Below, piece by piece: positions 7,924 through 16,266 of a DNA stretch of 42,896 nucleotides. The stretch is from Bacteroidales bacterium (GTDB lineage: Bacteria > Bacteroidota > Bacteroidia > Bacteroidales > Muribaculaceae), in NCBI GenBank assembly GCA_014800735.1, contig JAAVFP010000031.1:1-42896 (forward strand). The letters run 5' to 3'. The position numbers were made by a program, and so were the translations under genes. The notes below the pieces were generated by a model, which was not told where the DNA came from, ran no database searches, and saw nothing but the letters and a program-made list of their open reading frames with translations. Numbering within the stretch: the first letter of the stretch is position 1; each line of letters starts with the position of its first letter.

Positions 7924-9294
7924 ATGGCAAAGAAAGCACAGAAAACGATGTGGTTCTGCACCGAATGCGGAGCCGATTCGCCCAAGTGGCAGGGCCGGTG
8001 CCCCAGCTGTGGGGCCTGGAACACTATGGTTGAGGAAAAAGTGAGCACCAGCCCCGGACCGGCGCTTCCGGCAGCGGCCTCGCGTGCCAAGGCGCGCCCG
8101 CGCACGGTGAACGACATCGAAACCGTGGACGAGCCCCGCATTGCCATGCCCAGTGCCGAGCTGAACCGTGTGCTCGGCGGCGGCCTGGTGCGTGGGTCGA
8201 TAGTGCTCATCGGCGGTGAACCGGGAATCGGCAAGTCCACACTCGTGCTCCAGAACCTGCTGAGCATCCGCAGCCGCCGCATCCTGTACGTAAGCGGCGA
8301 AGAGAGCGCCTCGCAGCTCAAACTGCGCGCCGACCGCATTGGCCGCGGTAGCGACAACTGCTTCATTGTGTGCGAGACCTCGCTCGAAAATATCTTCGCG
8401 CACATCGAGGAAGTGCAGCCCGACATCCTGGTGGTGGACTCCATCCAGACCATCGCTACCGACACCCTCGATTCCTCGGCAGGAAGCGTGAGCCAGGTGC
8501 GCGAATGTGCGGCAGCCCTGCTCAAATTCGCCAAGGAAAGCGGCGTGCCGGTGCTTCTCATCGGCCATATCAACAAGGAGGGCTCCATTGCCGGCCCCAA
8601 GGTGCTTGAGCACATCGTGGATGCCGTGCTTCAATTCGAGGGCGACAGCAAATACATGTACCGTCTGCTGCGTGCCATCAAGAACCGCTTCGGCAGCACG
8701 TCGGAAATAGGCATCTACGAAATGATGCAACGCGGCCTGCGCGAGGTGTCCAACCCCTCGGAGATGCTGCTGTCCAACACTCCCGAGGAACTTTCGGGCG
8801 TGGCCATCGGCGTGACACTGGAGGGCATCCGGCCGTTCCTGATTGAAATCCAGGCACTCGTGAGCACGGCGGCTTACGGCACTCCACAGCGCTCCGTGAC
8901 TGGCTTCGACGCCAAGCGAATGAACATGCTGCTTGCCGTGCTCGAAAAGCGAGTGGGCTTCAAACTCGGAGCCAAGGACGTGTTCCTCAACATTGCCGGC
9001 GGCCTGAAGGTGAGCGACCCCGCGCTTGACCTCGGAGTGATTGCCGCCATACTTTCGAGCAACGTCGATATGGCCATCTCGCGCGGCTGGTGCATGACCG
9101 GCGAAGTGGGTCTGTCGGGCGAAATCCGCCCCGTCACACGCATCGAGCAGCGTATTCTCGAAGCTGAGAAACTCGGCATGACCGATATGCTTATTCCTGC
9201 AGGAAACCTCAAGGGCTTCGACACCTCCAAGCTTTCAATCCGCCTCCACGAAGTGAGCCGCGTGGCCGACGCTTTCCGCGAACTTTTCGGTTGA
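7924..9294 (+). CDS. radA: DNA repair protein RadA
   Basis: RadA is a RecA-like ATPase that promotes branch migration and processing of recombination intermediates. The 456 residues show the full family layout: a four-cysteine zinc finger (C12, C15, C26, C29), a Walker A motif GGEPGIGKST with K104, a Walker B region (DILVVDSIQT), the RadA signature KNRFG at residues 253-257, and a C-terminal Lon-protease-like domain from about residue 290. It starts one base after the methyltransferase stop and ends seven bases before the next gene. Confidence 0.97.
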   Translation: MAKKAQKTMWFCTECGADSPKWQGRCPSCGAWNTMVEEKVSTSPGPALPAAASRAKARPRTVNDIETVDEPRIAMPSAELNRVLGGGLVRGSIVLIGGEPGIGKSTLVLQNLLSIRSRRILYVSGEESASQLKLRADRIGRGSDNCFIVCETSLENIFAHIEEVQPDILVVDSIQTIATDTLDSSAGSVSQVRECAAALLKFAKESGVPVLLIGHINKEGSIAGPKVLEHIVDAVLQFEGDSKYMYRLLRAIKNRFGSTSEIGIYEMMQRGLREVSNPSEMLLSNTPEELSGVAIGVTLEGIRPFLIEIQALVSTAAYGTPQRSVTGFDAKRMNMLLAVLEKRVGFKLGAKDVFLNIAGGLKVSDPALDLGVIAAILSSNVDMAISRGWCMTGEVGLSGEIRPVTRIEQRILEAEKLGMTDMLIPAGNLKGFDTSKLSIRLHEVSRVADAFRELFG

Positions 9295-9301
9295 ACCGAT
9301 T

Positions 9302-10735
9302 ATGAAAAGACTTCTCTCCATAATTTTTATAGCAGCACTTCTGGCCTCGTGCACCGGCAACCTTTCGAAGCGCCAGGCCGAGGAGCTTGCACAGACAGCA
9401 TATTCCGAAGGTGATAGCCTTTTGCATCAGGCGAATAAATCGCCTGAAGGTCTCCGCCGTTTGCTCGAAGCCGACACCTACGCGCAGCAATGCGACAACG
9501 ATACCTTAAAGGCTCAAATTTTATACTCAATCGCCGGGCTGTACTACCGACATCATAAGCCCGGCGATGCGCTCAGGTATTATGGCCGCGCCCTTGAAAA
9601 TGCCTTAGCTTCCGCCAACGAAAGATGGATTCAGAAATGCCGCCTGGGATTGGGTGTAGCCAGCCATGGGCTTAATCAACACGAAGAAGCAATCGAGACA
9701 CTGACTCCGGTTGCGGGGTACGCCCGCGCCGCAGGCGATGACGCACTACTGCAGTACGCTCTGAGTTTCATCGGAAACTCCCATGCTCATGCCGGACGCT
9801 ACGACGAAGCTATCAACACATTCCGCACCATGCAGCGCGAAGTTGGCCTTGGACGTATTGACTCCTGCATACTGCTCTACTCGCTTGCCAAGGCACACCG
9901 CTTTGACGAATACCTCGAGCTGGATCGTACTTTCACCCTGCCGGCCGACAATTCACAACTTGCCTTCGCCCGCGAAGCTTACTATGAAGAAATCGGCGAC
10001 AAGGACAATCTCTATGTACAATCAGAGATCGTGGCCAACTCCATTGCCGATACATTTTATGACAGCTACAACGACGGTATTCTCAACAGCGTGGAGCAAC
10101 ACTTCAACACCGAGCAGGAACTGAAAACCCGACAGCTCGAATCGCAGCGAACACTCACGTGGGTCATTTCCGTAGCCTCACTGATTATCATTCTGATGAT
10201 AGTTGTCGGCGCATTGCTGTATCACCGCTACCGTATGCGCCTCAAGGACACCGAGCTGCAGCTCGCCGTCACCCAGCTCCGCGAAATCACACAGGCCGAA
10301 AGCCTGTCGGCGCAGCGCAACCGCGAATTGCGCTCCGACATCGGCGACCTGTTCAAAAACCAGTGGTCGACGCTCAATGTGCTTTGCAATGAATACTTCG
10401 AAAAGGGCGATACACCACTTCGTAAAACAATCCTCGTGGAAATGGAGCGCGAAATAAAACGCATCAGCGAACCGGCCGGCATGAGGCATCTGGCCGAGGC
10501 TCTCGACCGCCATTTCGACAATATTATCACCCGTCTGCGAGAGCAGATACCCAATCTAAGCGAAAAAGATCTGGCATTCCTTATCTTCTCCTACGCCGGA
10601 TTTTCGCCACGAGCCATCTGCCTTTTCAGCGGATATACGCTGAAATACTACTATAAGAAACGGGCGGTCATGAAAGAGTGTCTTGCAGCTTCAGGTGCCC
10701 CGGATGCCCAACTTTTCATCGATTTTCTCGGCTAA
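9302..10735 (+). CDS. Membrane-anchored TPR lipoprotein with cytoplasmic HTH-like C-terminus
   Basis: A 477-residue probable membrane-spanning regulator. The signal sequence ends in the lipobox LASC (C17). Residues about 25-270 form TPR-like helical pairs. A single membrane segment lies near 285-308 (WVISVASLIIILMIVVGALLY), then a basic coiled-coil region and a C-terminal domain (about 425-477). That domain reads SEKDLAFLIFSYAGFSPRAI followed by a KYYYKKR helix, resembling the LuxR-like HTH ends of Bacteroidota TPR regulators. The layout suggests periplasmic TPRs sensing something and a cytoplasmic DNA-binding end; this is inferred from architecture. It starts seven bases after radA and precedes two secreted-protein genes, which are candidate targets. 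Confidence 0.75.
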   Translation: MKRLLSIIFIAALLASCTGNLSKRQAEELAQTAYSEGDSLLHQANKSPEGLRRLLEADTYAQQCDNDTLKAQILYSIAGLYYRHHKPGDALRYYGRALENALASANERWIQKCRLGLGVASHGLNQHEEAIETLTPVAGYARAAGDDALLQYALSFIGNSHAHAGRYDEAINTFRTMQREVGLGRIDSCILLYSLAKAHRFDEYLELDRTFTLPADNSQLAFAREAYYEEIGDKDNLYVQSEIVANSIADTFYDSYNDGILNSVEQHFNTEQELKTRQLESQRTLTWVISVASLIIILMIVVGALLYHRYRMRLKDTELQLAVTQLREITQAESLSAQRNRELRSDIGDLFKNQWSTLNVLCNEYFEKGDTPLRKTILVEMEREIKRISEPAGMRHLAEALDRHFDNIITRLREQIPNLSEKDLAFLIFSYAGFSPRAICLFSGYTLKYYYKKRAVMKECLAASGAPDAQLFIDFLG

Positions 10736-10870
10736 AAATTCGCCTTGAGCACGCGGGTAGCAAAACTCAGCTGCGTCATACGCCCATAACGCTGTATATC
10801 AACATATTCCAATACCGGAGGGTAGGATCTTATTAGGACTGAAAATATCACTCGTTTGAATTTTTGGCAG

Positions 10871-10878
10871 TAACTTTG
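10871..10878 (+). promoter_or_regulatory. Likely -7 box upstream of the secreted-protein pair
   Basis: TAACTTTG matches the TAnnTTTG consensus and lies 21 nt before the ATG at 10900. A TTTG at 10855-10858 is too close to be a normal -33 box. The 164-base gap before it (10736-10899) holds no gene and no clear terminator. Confidence 0.5.
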
Positions 10879-10899
10879 CAAGCATAAATCACCTCTTTT

Positions 10900-11988
10900 A
10901 TGACGATGAAAAAAGTTCTGCTAATCCTTTCTTTCCTTTGCGTTCTGACCGGTGCCGGAGCCCAGATATCAGTCAAAGATTTTTACGCAACGCCCAATCC
11001 CGCGATGTCGGGCGAGAATTTCACATTCCACTTCACGGTGGTAAACGATACTGACGGCGATGTCAATACCACCATTTATCTCCGCGGCATGTCCGACCCC
11101 GAAAAAGGCTTTTACGAGCTTGAGGAATTCAAGGTGGCTTATGCCGACGTACACCTCACGCCCGAAAAACGCACACAGGAATTTACGTATAGTTATAGTA
11201 TCCTTACCGAGGACGAGTATTTCCGGTTCTTCTTTCGCAACAAACAGGGCGAAATCATCGGTCCCGACCTTACGGTTCAGATTGGAAACTGCGGAAATGA
11301 AGTCGAGAGAGTCGAATTCACCTATCTCAACAGTTATGTACTTGTCGACAGTATCGGAGCCGACTTTGTAGCCATCTATCCGGCCTCGGCACCCCGCGAT
11401 GTCGAGTGGATATTCGGCGATCCAAGCCTGGTAGAAATTGTGGAGTATTATATGGACGGCCCTTGTCCTGCGATAGCCTACAAGGGTCTCGTGCCGGGCG
11501 AGACCACTCTTACAGCCCGCACCCCCAACGGCATGGAGGCCACAATACCCTTCGTAGTCTACAAAAACCGCAAGCCGGCCGAGTCGATAACTCTCAATAT
11601 CACTGAGTTTGCAGGCGACGTTGGTGATACATTCCAGCTCGAAGCCACAATAGAACCCGACGATGTCGACGACCCCTTGGTTTTCTTTGTATCGCGCGAT
11701 GAAAAAGTGGCAAAAGTAGGACTCGAAGACGGAATGGTAGAACTCGTCGGCCCTGGCAGTACGGAAATTGTTGTGTGGGTCACGCCCGGAGGTGCACAGA
11801 CCTCATGCCAGGTGATGGCCGAACCGGCCTCAGACCTTAAGGAGCTTGCTTTGAAAGAATTTGCCGATGTTTACGGAATTGATGGTGCATTGCTTCTGCA
11901 TCAGGCTGACCCCGAGCGTATCGCAGCCCTGCCCGAGGGGTGCTACATTCTGCGCTATTCCGACCGCACTCGCAAAATCATCAGATAA
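10900..11988 (+). CDS. Secreted protein with Ig-like (Big_2-type) domain and sorting-like C-terminal tail
   Basis: A 362-residue predicted exported protein (an ATG at 10906 gives MKKVLLILSF and is equally possible). The signal peptide ends near GAGAQ. Residues about 20-135 form a beta-rich domain of unknown family. Residues about 220-315 look like a bacterial Ig-like Big_2 domain (PAESITLNITEFAGDVGDTF followed by alternating strands). The last 40 residues (VYGIDG...LPEGCYILRY...KIIR) resemble the Por/T9SS C-terminal sorting tail, where a glycine-x-Tyr-Ile strand precedes a basic end. No catalytic motif is visible. The next gene begins 19 bases later with the same plan, so they are probably co-transcribed. 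Confidence 0.75.
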   Translation: MTMKKVLLILSFLCVLTGAGAQISVKDFYATPNPAMSGENFTFHFTVVNDTDGDVNTTIYLRGMSDPEKGFYELEEFKVAYADVHLTPEKRTQEFTYSYSILTEDEYFRFFFRNKQGEIIGPDLTVQIGNCGNEVERVEFTYLNSYVLVDSIGADFVAIYPASAPRDVEWIFGDPSLVEIVEYYMDGPCPAIAYKGLVPGETTLTARTPNGMEATIPFVVYKNRKPAESITLNITEFAGDVGDTFQLEATIEPDDVDDPLVFFVSRDEKVAKVGLEDGMVELVGPGSTEIVVWVTPGGAQTSCQVMAEPASDLKELALKEFADVYGIDGALLLHQADPERIAALPEGCYILRYSDRTRKIIR

Positions 11989-12007
11989 CACTCAAAAACA
12001 CACTCTT

Positions 12008-13201
12008 ATGAAAAAAATCTTTTTCTTAATCGGGAGTGCCGTCCTCGGCATTCTCCCTTTACCGGCAGCCCAACCAGTACCCGAGTCGTGCACGCTTGGC
12101 GACCGACCGTTCACAAGGCCGCTCGATGAAATCGGCTTTTTCTTCGACGGTGGAATAAAATTGCTCGAAGGTGCCACGGCTAATATAACTTGCGATGGTG
12201 AAGTCGTGGCGACAGCAACACGTATGGAAGCGAGCAACTACGTATCCACGCGCACCCAGGGTGCACTCGCCATTTTCTTTGATGGTCAGCTTCTGCCGAA
12301 GGGGAAGACTTATACCGTTTCGGTCGCACCCGGCTCAATCGCATGCGAAGCCGGCGGAGAGCCGAACGCCCGGTTCTCCCGCGATTTCACAGTTCCTGCC
12401 AATCTTGGCCCCGGATATTTCGACTGCGAGGATGGCACCGTGATTGCCCAGACATCGCGTTCAGGCGGTCTGCCGTGGTGCTACTGGGGCATAGAGACAG
12501 AAGCTGCGGGTGAGCCCTACTTTATCCTCTACCGCGAGAATACACCTGTGCGCGAATTTCCCGCGAGCATAGGATGGGATTGGGATCTTGGCCAGGCCTA
12601 CCCGATGACCGACGAGGAACTCCACTTCGAAAATGGGGTACGGTATTCCCTCGTGCTTCCGGAGGGTAGCGCCCACGCAATGTACCGCGAGGATATCGTG
12701 AACGAAGAGCTTGTGTTCAATTTCATGGGAGGTTACGATGAGCCCCTCGCTCCGCTCAACTACGTATGGTGCAGCTTGTTCACCGACCACTCCGATGTGC
12801 TCGGCATAGTGAGCTTCACCTACGATCGCCCCGTACGTCTGTCCGAAGGAGCCGTACTGCAATTATGGGACTGCGACGGCAACACTCTCGTGAAAGAAGT
12901 CACCGCCTACCTCGACCCGCAGTCCGAAGGACGAACAGTCTCGGCTGATTTCGGAGGCTTTCAGATGGCACCGGGTGTAGGTTACACTTTCGTTATTCCC
13001 GAAGGCTCAGTGATTGCTGCCGATGGCGACCCGGTAGTCAATCTCCGCAATGCCTTCGCCCTTGACGGCACCAGTGGCCTTGGCACCATTAACGTCGAGA
13101 CAGCCGGAAGTCCTGTCTACGACCTCTCTGGCCGGGAAACCACCACCCTGCTCCCCGGTAACATCTACATATCCAACGGCCGAAAATTCACTGTCCGTTA
13201 A
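12008..13201 (+). CDS. Secreted protein of unknown function with sorting-like C-terminal tail
   Basis: A 397-residue predicted exported protein. The start at 12008 (MKKIFFLIGSAVLGILPLPAAQP) is chosen because it gives a clear signal peptide; the open frame extends about 49 codons upstream into the preceding gene. The mature region is rich in Gly, Asp and aromatic residues and seems to contain two or three beta-sandwich repeats around recurring TYTVS / RYSLVLPEGS / GYTFVIPEGS segments, each ending a repeat of roughly 120 residues. The C-terminus (VYDLSGRETTTLLPGNIYIS...KFTVR) is a Por/T9SS-like tail. No enzymatic motif was seen. It is the second gene of the pair and is followed by a strong hairpin. 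Confidence 0.75.
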   Translation: MKKIFFLIGSAVLGILPLPAAQPVPESCTLGDRPFTRPLDEIGFFFDGGIKLLEGATANITCDGEVVATATRMEASNYVSTRTQGALAIFFDGQLLPKGKTYTVSVAPGSIACEAGGEPNARFSRDFTVPANLGPGYFDCEDGTVIAQTSRSGGLPWCYWGIETEAAGEPYFILYRENTPVREFPASIGWDWDLGQAYPMTDEELHFENGVRYSLVLPEGSAHAMYREDIVNEELVFNFMGGYDEPLAPLNYVWCSLFTDHSDVLGIVSFTYDRPVRLSEGAVLQLWDCDGNTLVKEVTAYLDPQSEGRTVSADFGGFQMAPGVGYTFVIPEGSVIAADGDPVVNLRNAFALDGTSGLGTINVETAGSPVYDLSGRETTTLLPGNIYISNGRKFTVR

Positions 13202-13217
13202 CAAAACGGATATTACA

Positions 13218-13252
13218 CACCGCAGGCCCGTCGTCGCGACGGGCCTGCGGTG
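13218..13252 (+). terminator. Hairpin terminator after the secreted-protein pair
   Basis: A perfect 16-bp inverted repeat (13218-13233 with 13237-13252) with a 3-nt loop lies 16 bases past the stop. No T run follows, so it may act through RNA 3'-end protection as much as intrinsic termination. Confidence 0.65.
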
Positions 13253-13255
13253 CTC

Positions 13256-13604
13256 ATTATCATTAACCAATCTAATCCTTTTTGTCTTTCGACATTACAA
13301 AGGTAAGGAGCGTTTTCGATGGTTGGAGAATTTTTAATGCTAACAAATGTTAAATACTGACACGCTGAGTTTTATGAAACATATTACATTGTTTATCAGC
13401 ATATTAAACCACATACAAATTATTACAAAATTGTTACACAAATAAAGAACATCTTTGTAGTGACTAATTTGTAACACATATGTACAAGCATTGTATCTGC
13501 TGATTTTGAACCGATTGAGGGGCCCGAGCATTTTACTTACAAATAGTGAAAACGTTCTTTATCATTTAATCAACCAGTCTTATTCTCAATACTTGAATGC
13601 AATC
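13256..13604. other. AT-rich intergenic stretch without a gene; possible small-RNA locus
   Basis: About 350 bases of strongly AT-rich DNA between the secreted-protein hairpin and the hairpin before galE. No open frame with coding character is visible. A partial inverted repeat (tgttacacaaat at about 13431-13442 against atttgtaaca near 13467-13476) could be an operator or an RNA stem. A TACCTTTG box on the minus strand (13305-13298) and a CATCTTTG-like box on the plus strand near 13450 could drive short transcripts. Nothing here is certain. Confidence 0.3.
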
Positions 13605-13636
13605 AAAGCGCCCGACCTGCGATGGCCGGGCGCTTT
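13605..13636 (+). terminator. Hairpin upstream of galE
   Basis: aaagcgcccg (13605-13614) pairs with cgggcgcttt (13627-13636) over a 12-nt loop. As no annotated gene ends here on the plus strand, it either ends an unannotated short transcript from the AT-rich gap or insulates galE. Confidence 0.5.
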
Positions 13637-13648
13637 GGCGTTACGGCA

Positions 13649-13680
13649 TTTGTTTATTACGTTTTTTTGTTTTACCTTTG
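13649..13680 (+). promoter_or_regulatory. galE promoter
   Basis: TTTG (13649-13652), a 20-nt spacer and TACCTTTG (13673-13680) fit the Bacteroidota consensus exactly. The expected start leaves a leader of about 20 nt before the galE ATG at 13706. Confidence 0.75.
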
Positions 13681-13705
13681 TTGCACTAACTGAAATTTCA
13701 AAGCT

Positions 13706-14731
13706 ATGAAGAAAGATACAGTTCTGGTTTCGGGTGGTGCCGGTTATATCGGGTCGCACACCACGGTTGCTCTTATCGAAGCCGGATATGACGTTGTGGT
13801 AATCGACAATTTTTCGAATTCCGAACCGTCGGCTATCGAAGGTGTGGAAAAAATCCTTGGCAGGAAGATTACTTTCGAGCAGGTGGACACCTGCGATAAG
13901 GAGGCTCTTCGCGGTGTGTTCGAGCGCCACGAGTTTTCCACCGTTATCCACTTCGCCGCCTTCAAGGCTGTGGGCGAGTCGATGACCGAGCCGCTGAAAT
14001 ACTACCAGAACAATCTGGTGTCATACATGAACGTGCTTGAGCTGATGAAGGAGTTCAAGCGCCCGAATGTGCTGTTCTCGTCGAGTGCCACAGTCTACGG
14101 CGAGGCCGAAGTACTTCCTGTGACCGAACAGACTCCGCGCCAGCCGGCCACATCGCCCTACGGCAACACCAAGCAGATGGCCGAGGATATCCTGCGCGAC
14201 TGCTGCGCGGCGTATCCCGACTTCTATGGCATTGCCCTGCGCTACTTCAACCCCGTTGGTGCTCATCCCTCGGCGCTCATCGGCGAGCTGCCCCGTGGTG
14301 TGCCCAACAACCTTGTGCCCTTCATCACCCAGACGGCGGCCGGTGTGCGCGAGTGCCTCTCGGTGTTCGGCAACGACTACGACACGCCCGACGGCTCCTG
14401 CCTCCGCGACTTCATCGACGTGCTTGACCTGGCCAAAGCCCACGTTGCAGCCGTTGACCGCATGACGCAGCACAAGATGGATGCTAAATACGAAATCTTC
14501 AACATAGGCACAGGTCGCCCGGTGTCGGTGCTCGAACTTATCACACGCTTCGAGAAAGCTAACGGCTTGAAGCTGCCCTACAAGATTGTCGGTCGCCGCT
14601 CGGGCGACGTACCCGCCGTTTGGGCCGATACGACGCTTGCCAACAAGGTGCTGGGCTGGAAAGCCGAACGCGACCTTGACGACACCCTGCGCTCCGCATG
14701 GGCCTGGGAGAAACACCTTCGCAACCTGTAA
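13706..14731 (+). CDS. galE: UDP-glucose 4-epimerase GalE
   Basis: GalE interconverts UDP-glucose and UDP-galactose using bound NAD, serving galactose use and surface-sugar synthesis. The 341-residue protein is a standard extended short-chain dehydrogenase. Its N-terminal Rossmann motif is VSGGAGYIGSH, the catalytic pair is Y152 and K156 in SPYGNTK, and the serine-rich segment FSSSATVYGE precedes it. The C-terminal region contains YNxFNIGTG-type and RRSGDV segments typical of GalE. It has its own promoter and terminator, so it appears monocistronic. Confidence 0.97.
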   Translation: MKKDTVLVSGGAGYIGSHTTVALIEAGYDVVVIDNFSNSEPSAIEGVEKILGRKITFEQVDTCDKEALRGVFERHEFSTVIHFAAFKAVGESMTEPLKYYQNNLVSYMNVLELMKEFKRPNVLFSSSATVYGEAEVLPVTEQTPRQPATSPYGNTKQMAEDILRDCCAAYPDFYGIALRYFNPVGAHPSALIGELPRGVPNNLVPFITQTAAGVRECLSVFGNDYDTPDGSCLRDFIDVLDLAKAHVAAVDRMTQHKMDAKYEIFNIGTGRPVSVLELITRFEKANGLKLPYKIVGRRSGDVPAVWADTTLANKVLGWKAERDLDDTLRSAWAWEKHLRNL

Positions 14732-14752
14732 CGGAAATATCCGCCACACTAC

Positions 14753-14781
14753 CGCACCCGGACCGCCACGGCCCGGGTGCG
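14753..14781 (+). terminator. galE terminator hairpin
   Basis: cgcacccgg (14753-14761) pairs with ccgggtgcg (14773-14781) and is followed by cttgttgta, 21 bases past the galE stop. Confidence 0.65.
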
Positions 14782-14869
14782 CTTGTTGTATGGCACGCGA
14801 TTTTCTCTTAATATAAGTGAAATAATGCCAAAGAATGAGATTTTAATCGGCCGAGGGCTCTTTTTTTAC

Positions 14870-14877
14870 TAACTTTG
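14870..14877 (+). promoter_or_regulatory. -7 box directly before the membrane-protein start
   Basis: TAACTTTG ends six bases before the ATG at 14884. The usual start point lies 4-8 nt past the box, which would make this mRNA leaderless or nearly so. An in-frame TAA at 14878-14880 rules out a start further upstream. Confidence 0.6.
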
Positions 14878-14883
14878 TAAGAT

Positions 14884-15369
14884 ATGATATCAACCTGGAT
14901 GATAAGCCCTGCAATCGTGCTGGCCGTGATTGGTGTCGCCGGACTGTTTGTGAACAGAATTCCGGCCGTACTTTTCGCGTTCGTGGCGCTCATTGTGGCC
15001 AAATTTGCAGGAGCGGAGTATCTGACCCTGAACCGTATGTGGTTCTGGTTCGCCGTGACGGCCCTTGTGCTTGGCATCCGATTTATCCAGGGCAACCCGT
15101 TCGCCCCGCTCCGCACCGGGCGCCTCTATGTGGGCGCAGCAGCAGTGTGCGGCACGGCTGTGGGCTATGCCTGCCAGCCGGCGGCTGCCGCCATAATTCT
15201 CGGCAGTGCCGTGGGGGCTTTTCTTGGCGCTGTGGCCTACATGAGCACACCGCGCTCACCGCACTACCCTGTCGGCTCGCCTGATTTTCTGCGCTTTGTT
15301 TCGGCGCTGGGATTGCCGGCGGTAGCAACATGTTCAATGGCCGCAATTGTCGGCGCTACACTTCTGTGA
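14884..15369 (+). CDS. Small integral membrane protein, unknown family
   Basis: A 161-residue protein made almost wholly of hydrophobic segments: about 8-24, 28-45, 52-70, 82-98, 100-120 and 138-160, so five or six membrane passes. Short polar loops contain RFIQGNPFAPLRTGR and TPRSPHYPVGS. I do not recognise the family; it is glycine- and alanine-rich like small transporter or anchor domains. An alternative start at 14899 (five codons later) would leave a short leader. It is followed after five bases by the DUF4919 gene, so the two are co-transcribed. No function is assigned. Confidence 0.7.
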   Translation: MISTWMISPAIVLAVIGVAGLFVNRIPAVLFAFVALIVAKFAGAEYLTLNRMWFWFAVTALVLGIRFIQGNPFAPLRTGRLYVGAAAVCGTAVGYACQPAAAAIILGSAVGAFLGAVAYMSTPRSPHYPVGSPDFLRFVSALGLPAVATCSMAAIVGATLL

Positions 15370-15374
15370 CCAAA

Positions 15375-16130
15375 ATGAAAAGAATATTATCAGCACTACT
15401 GTTATTACTTTCATTCACCGCAACCTACGCAGCCAAGACAACGGCCCGCTCCGAGCTTGGCGAGCCCGACCTGGATGCTATAGCCCGCGAGAGTGTGGAC
15501 CCCAACTCGAAGTTCTACTACCCGAAGCTCCACAAGGCTTTCATGGCCAACGATACCACGATGACCAACGAGGAGTTTCAGTACTTCTACTATGGCACTA
15601 TGTTCCAGGAGGACTATGACCCTTACCGCGAAGCACCCAACCAGGAACTGCTTCAGGAACTGATGCCCATATATGCCAAGGACAAGCGCACGCGCGCCGA
15701 CCGCGAGAAGATGCTGGCCTATGCCATGCAGGTGATTGACGACAACCCTGTGGACCTCCGCCAGCTCACGAACCGCATCTACGTGTACGAGCAGAACAAG
15801 AAATACGACCTTGCCAAGATATGGCAGTTCAAACTCAACCGCCTGCTGCTGGTCATTGCAGCCTCGGGCACAGGTGCGGACCCGCAATCGGCCTATGTGG
15901 TGGTGTATCCCCAGCACGAGTACGAATTCATCAACCTGTCGGGCCTAACAGCCACAAGTCAGCGCTTCGAAGCCCCATGCTACGACTACATCCAGGTGAA
16001 CAAAGCCAACGCGAACACGCCTGACGGCTACTATTTTAACATTTCCGAAATGCTAAAGCAATACTTTGCCAAGCACCCTACGGAGCTTGAGGATGAGGAA
16101 GTGAGCGACGCTGAGGCCACTGAAGACTGA
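15375..16130 (+). CDS. DUF4919 family secreted protein
   Basis: A 251-residue predicted exported protein. The start at 15375 gives the signal peptide MKRILSALLLLLSFTATYAA; the open frame reaches further upstream but would lack it. The body carries the DUF4919 pattern: an FYYPKLHKAFMANDTTMTNE segment, an EFQYFYYGTMFQEDYDPYRE-type stretch, and a C-terminal PQHEYEFINLSG block. The family is common in Bacteroidota and has no known function. The C-terminus is acidic. It sits five bases after the membrane-protein gene, and a terminator follows. Confidence 0.88.
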   Translation: MKRILSALLLLLSFTATYAAKTTARSELGEPDLDAIARESVDPNSKFYYPKLHKAFMANDTTMTNEEFQYFYYGTMFQEDYDPYREAPNQELLQELMPIYAKDKRTRADREKMLAYAMQVIDDNPVDLRQLTNRIYVYEQNKKYDLAKIWQFKLNRLLLVIAASGTGADPQSAYVVVYPQHEYEFINLSGLTATSQRFEAPCYDYIQVNKANANTPDGYYFNISEMLKQYFAKHPTELEDEEVSDAEATED

Positions 16131-16150
16131 CAATTTGCCACAAATCATAG

Positions 16151-16185
16151 CGGGCAGGACTTTTCGGAGCGAAAGGTCTTGCCCG
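16151..16185 (+). terminator. Terminator hairpin after the DUF4919 gene
   Basis: cgggcaggacttttcg (16151-16166) pairs with cgaaaggtcttgcccg (16170-16185) over a GAG loop with two G-U wobble pairs, followed by tttcgtatt. The TTG of the next promoter lies inside the right arm. Confidence 0.7.
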
Positions 16186-16209
16186 TTTCGTATTATTTAT
16201 GTATCTTTG
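16179..16209 (+). promoter_or_regulatory. Promoter of the M6 metalloprotease gene
   Basis: TTG (16179-16181), a 20-nt spacer and TATCTTTG (16202-16209) fit the Bacteroidota consensus. The leader before the ATG at 16267 would be about 50 nt. Confidence 0.7.
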
Positions 16210-16266
16210 TAAACATTTCGATGCACGAAATGTGAATTCAATAGAAATTAATCAATCTGACTTATA

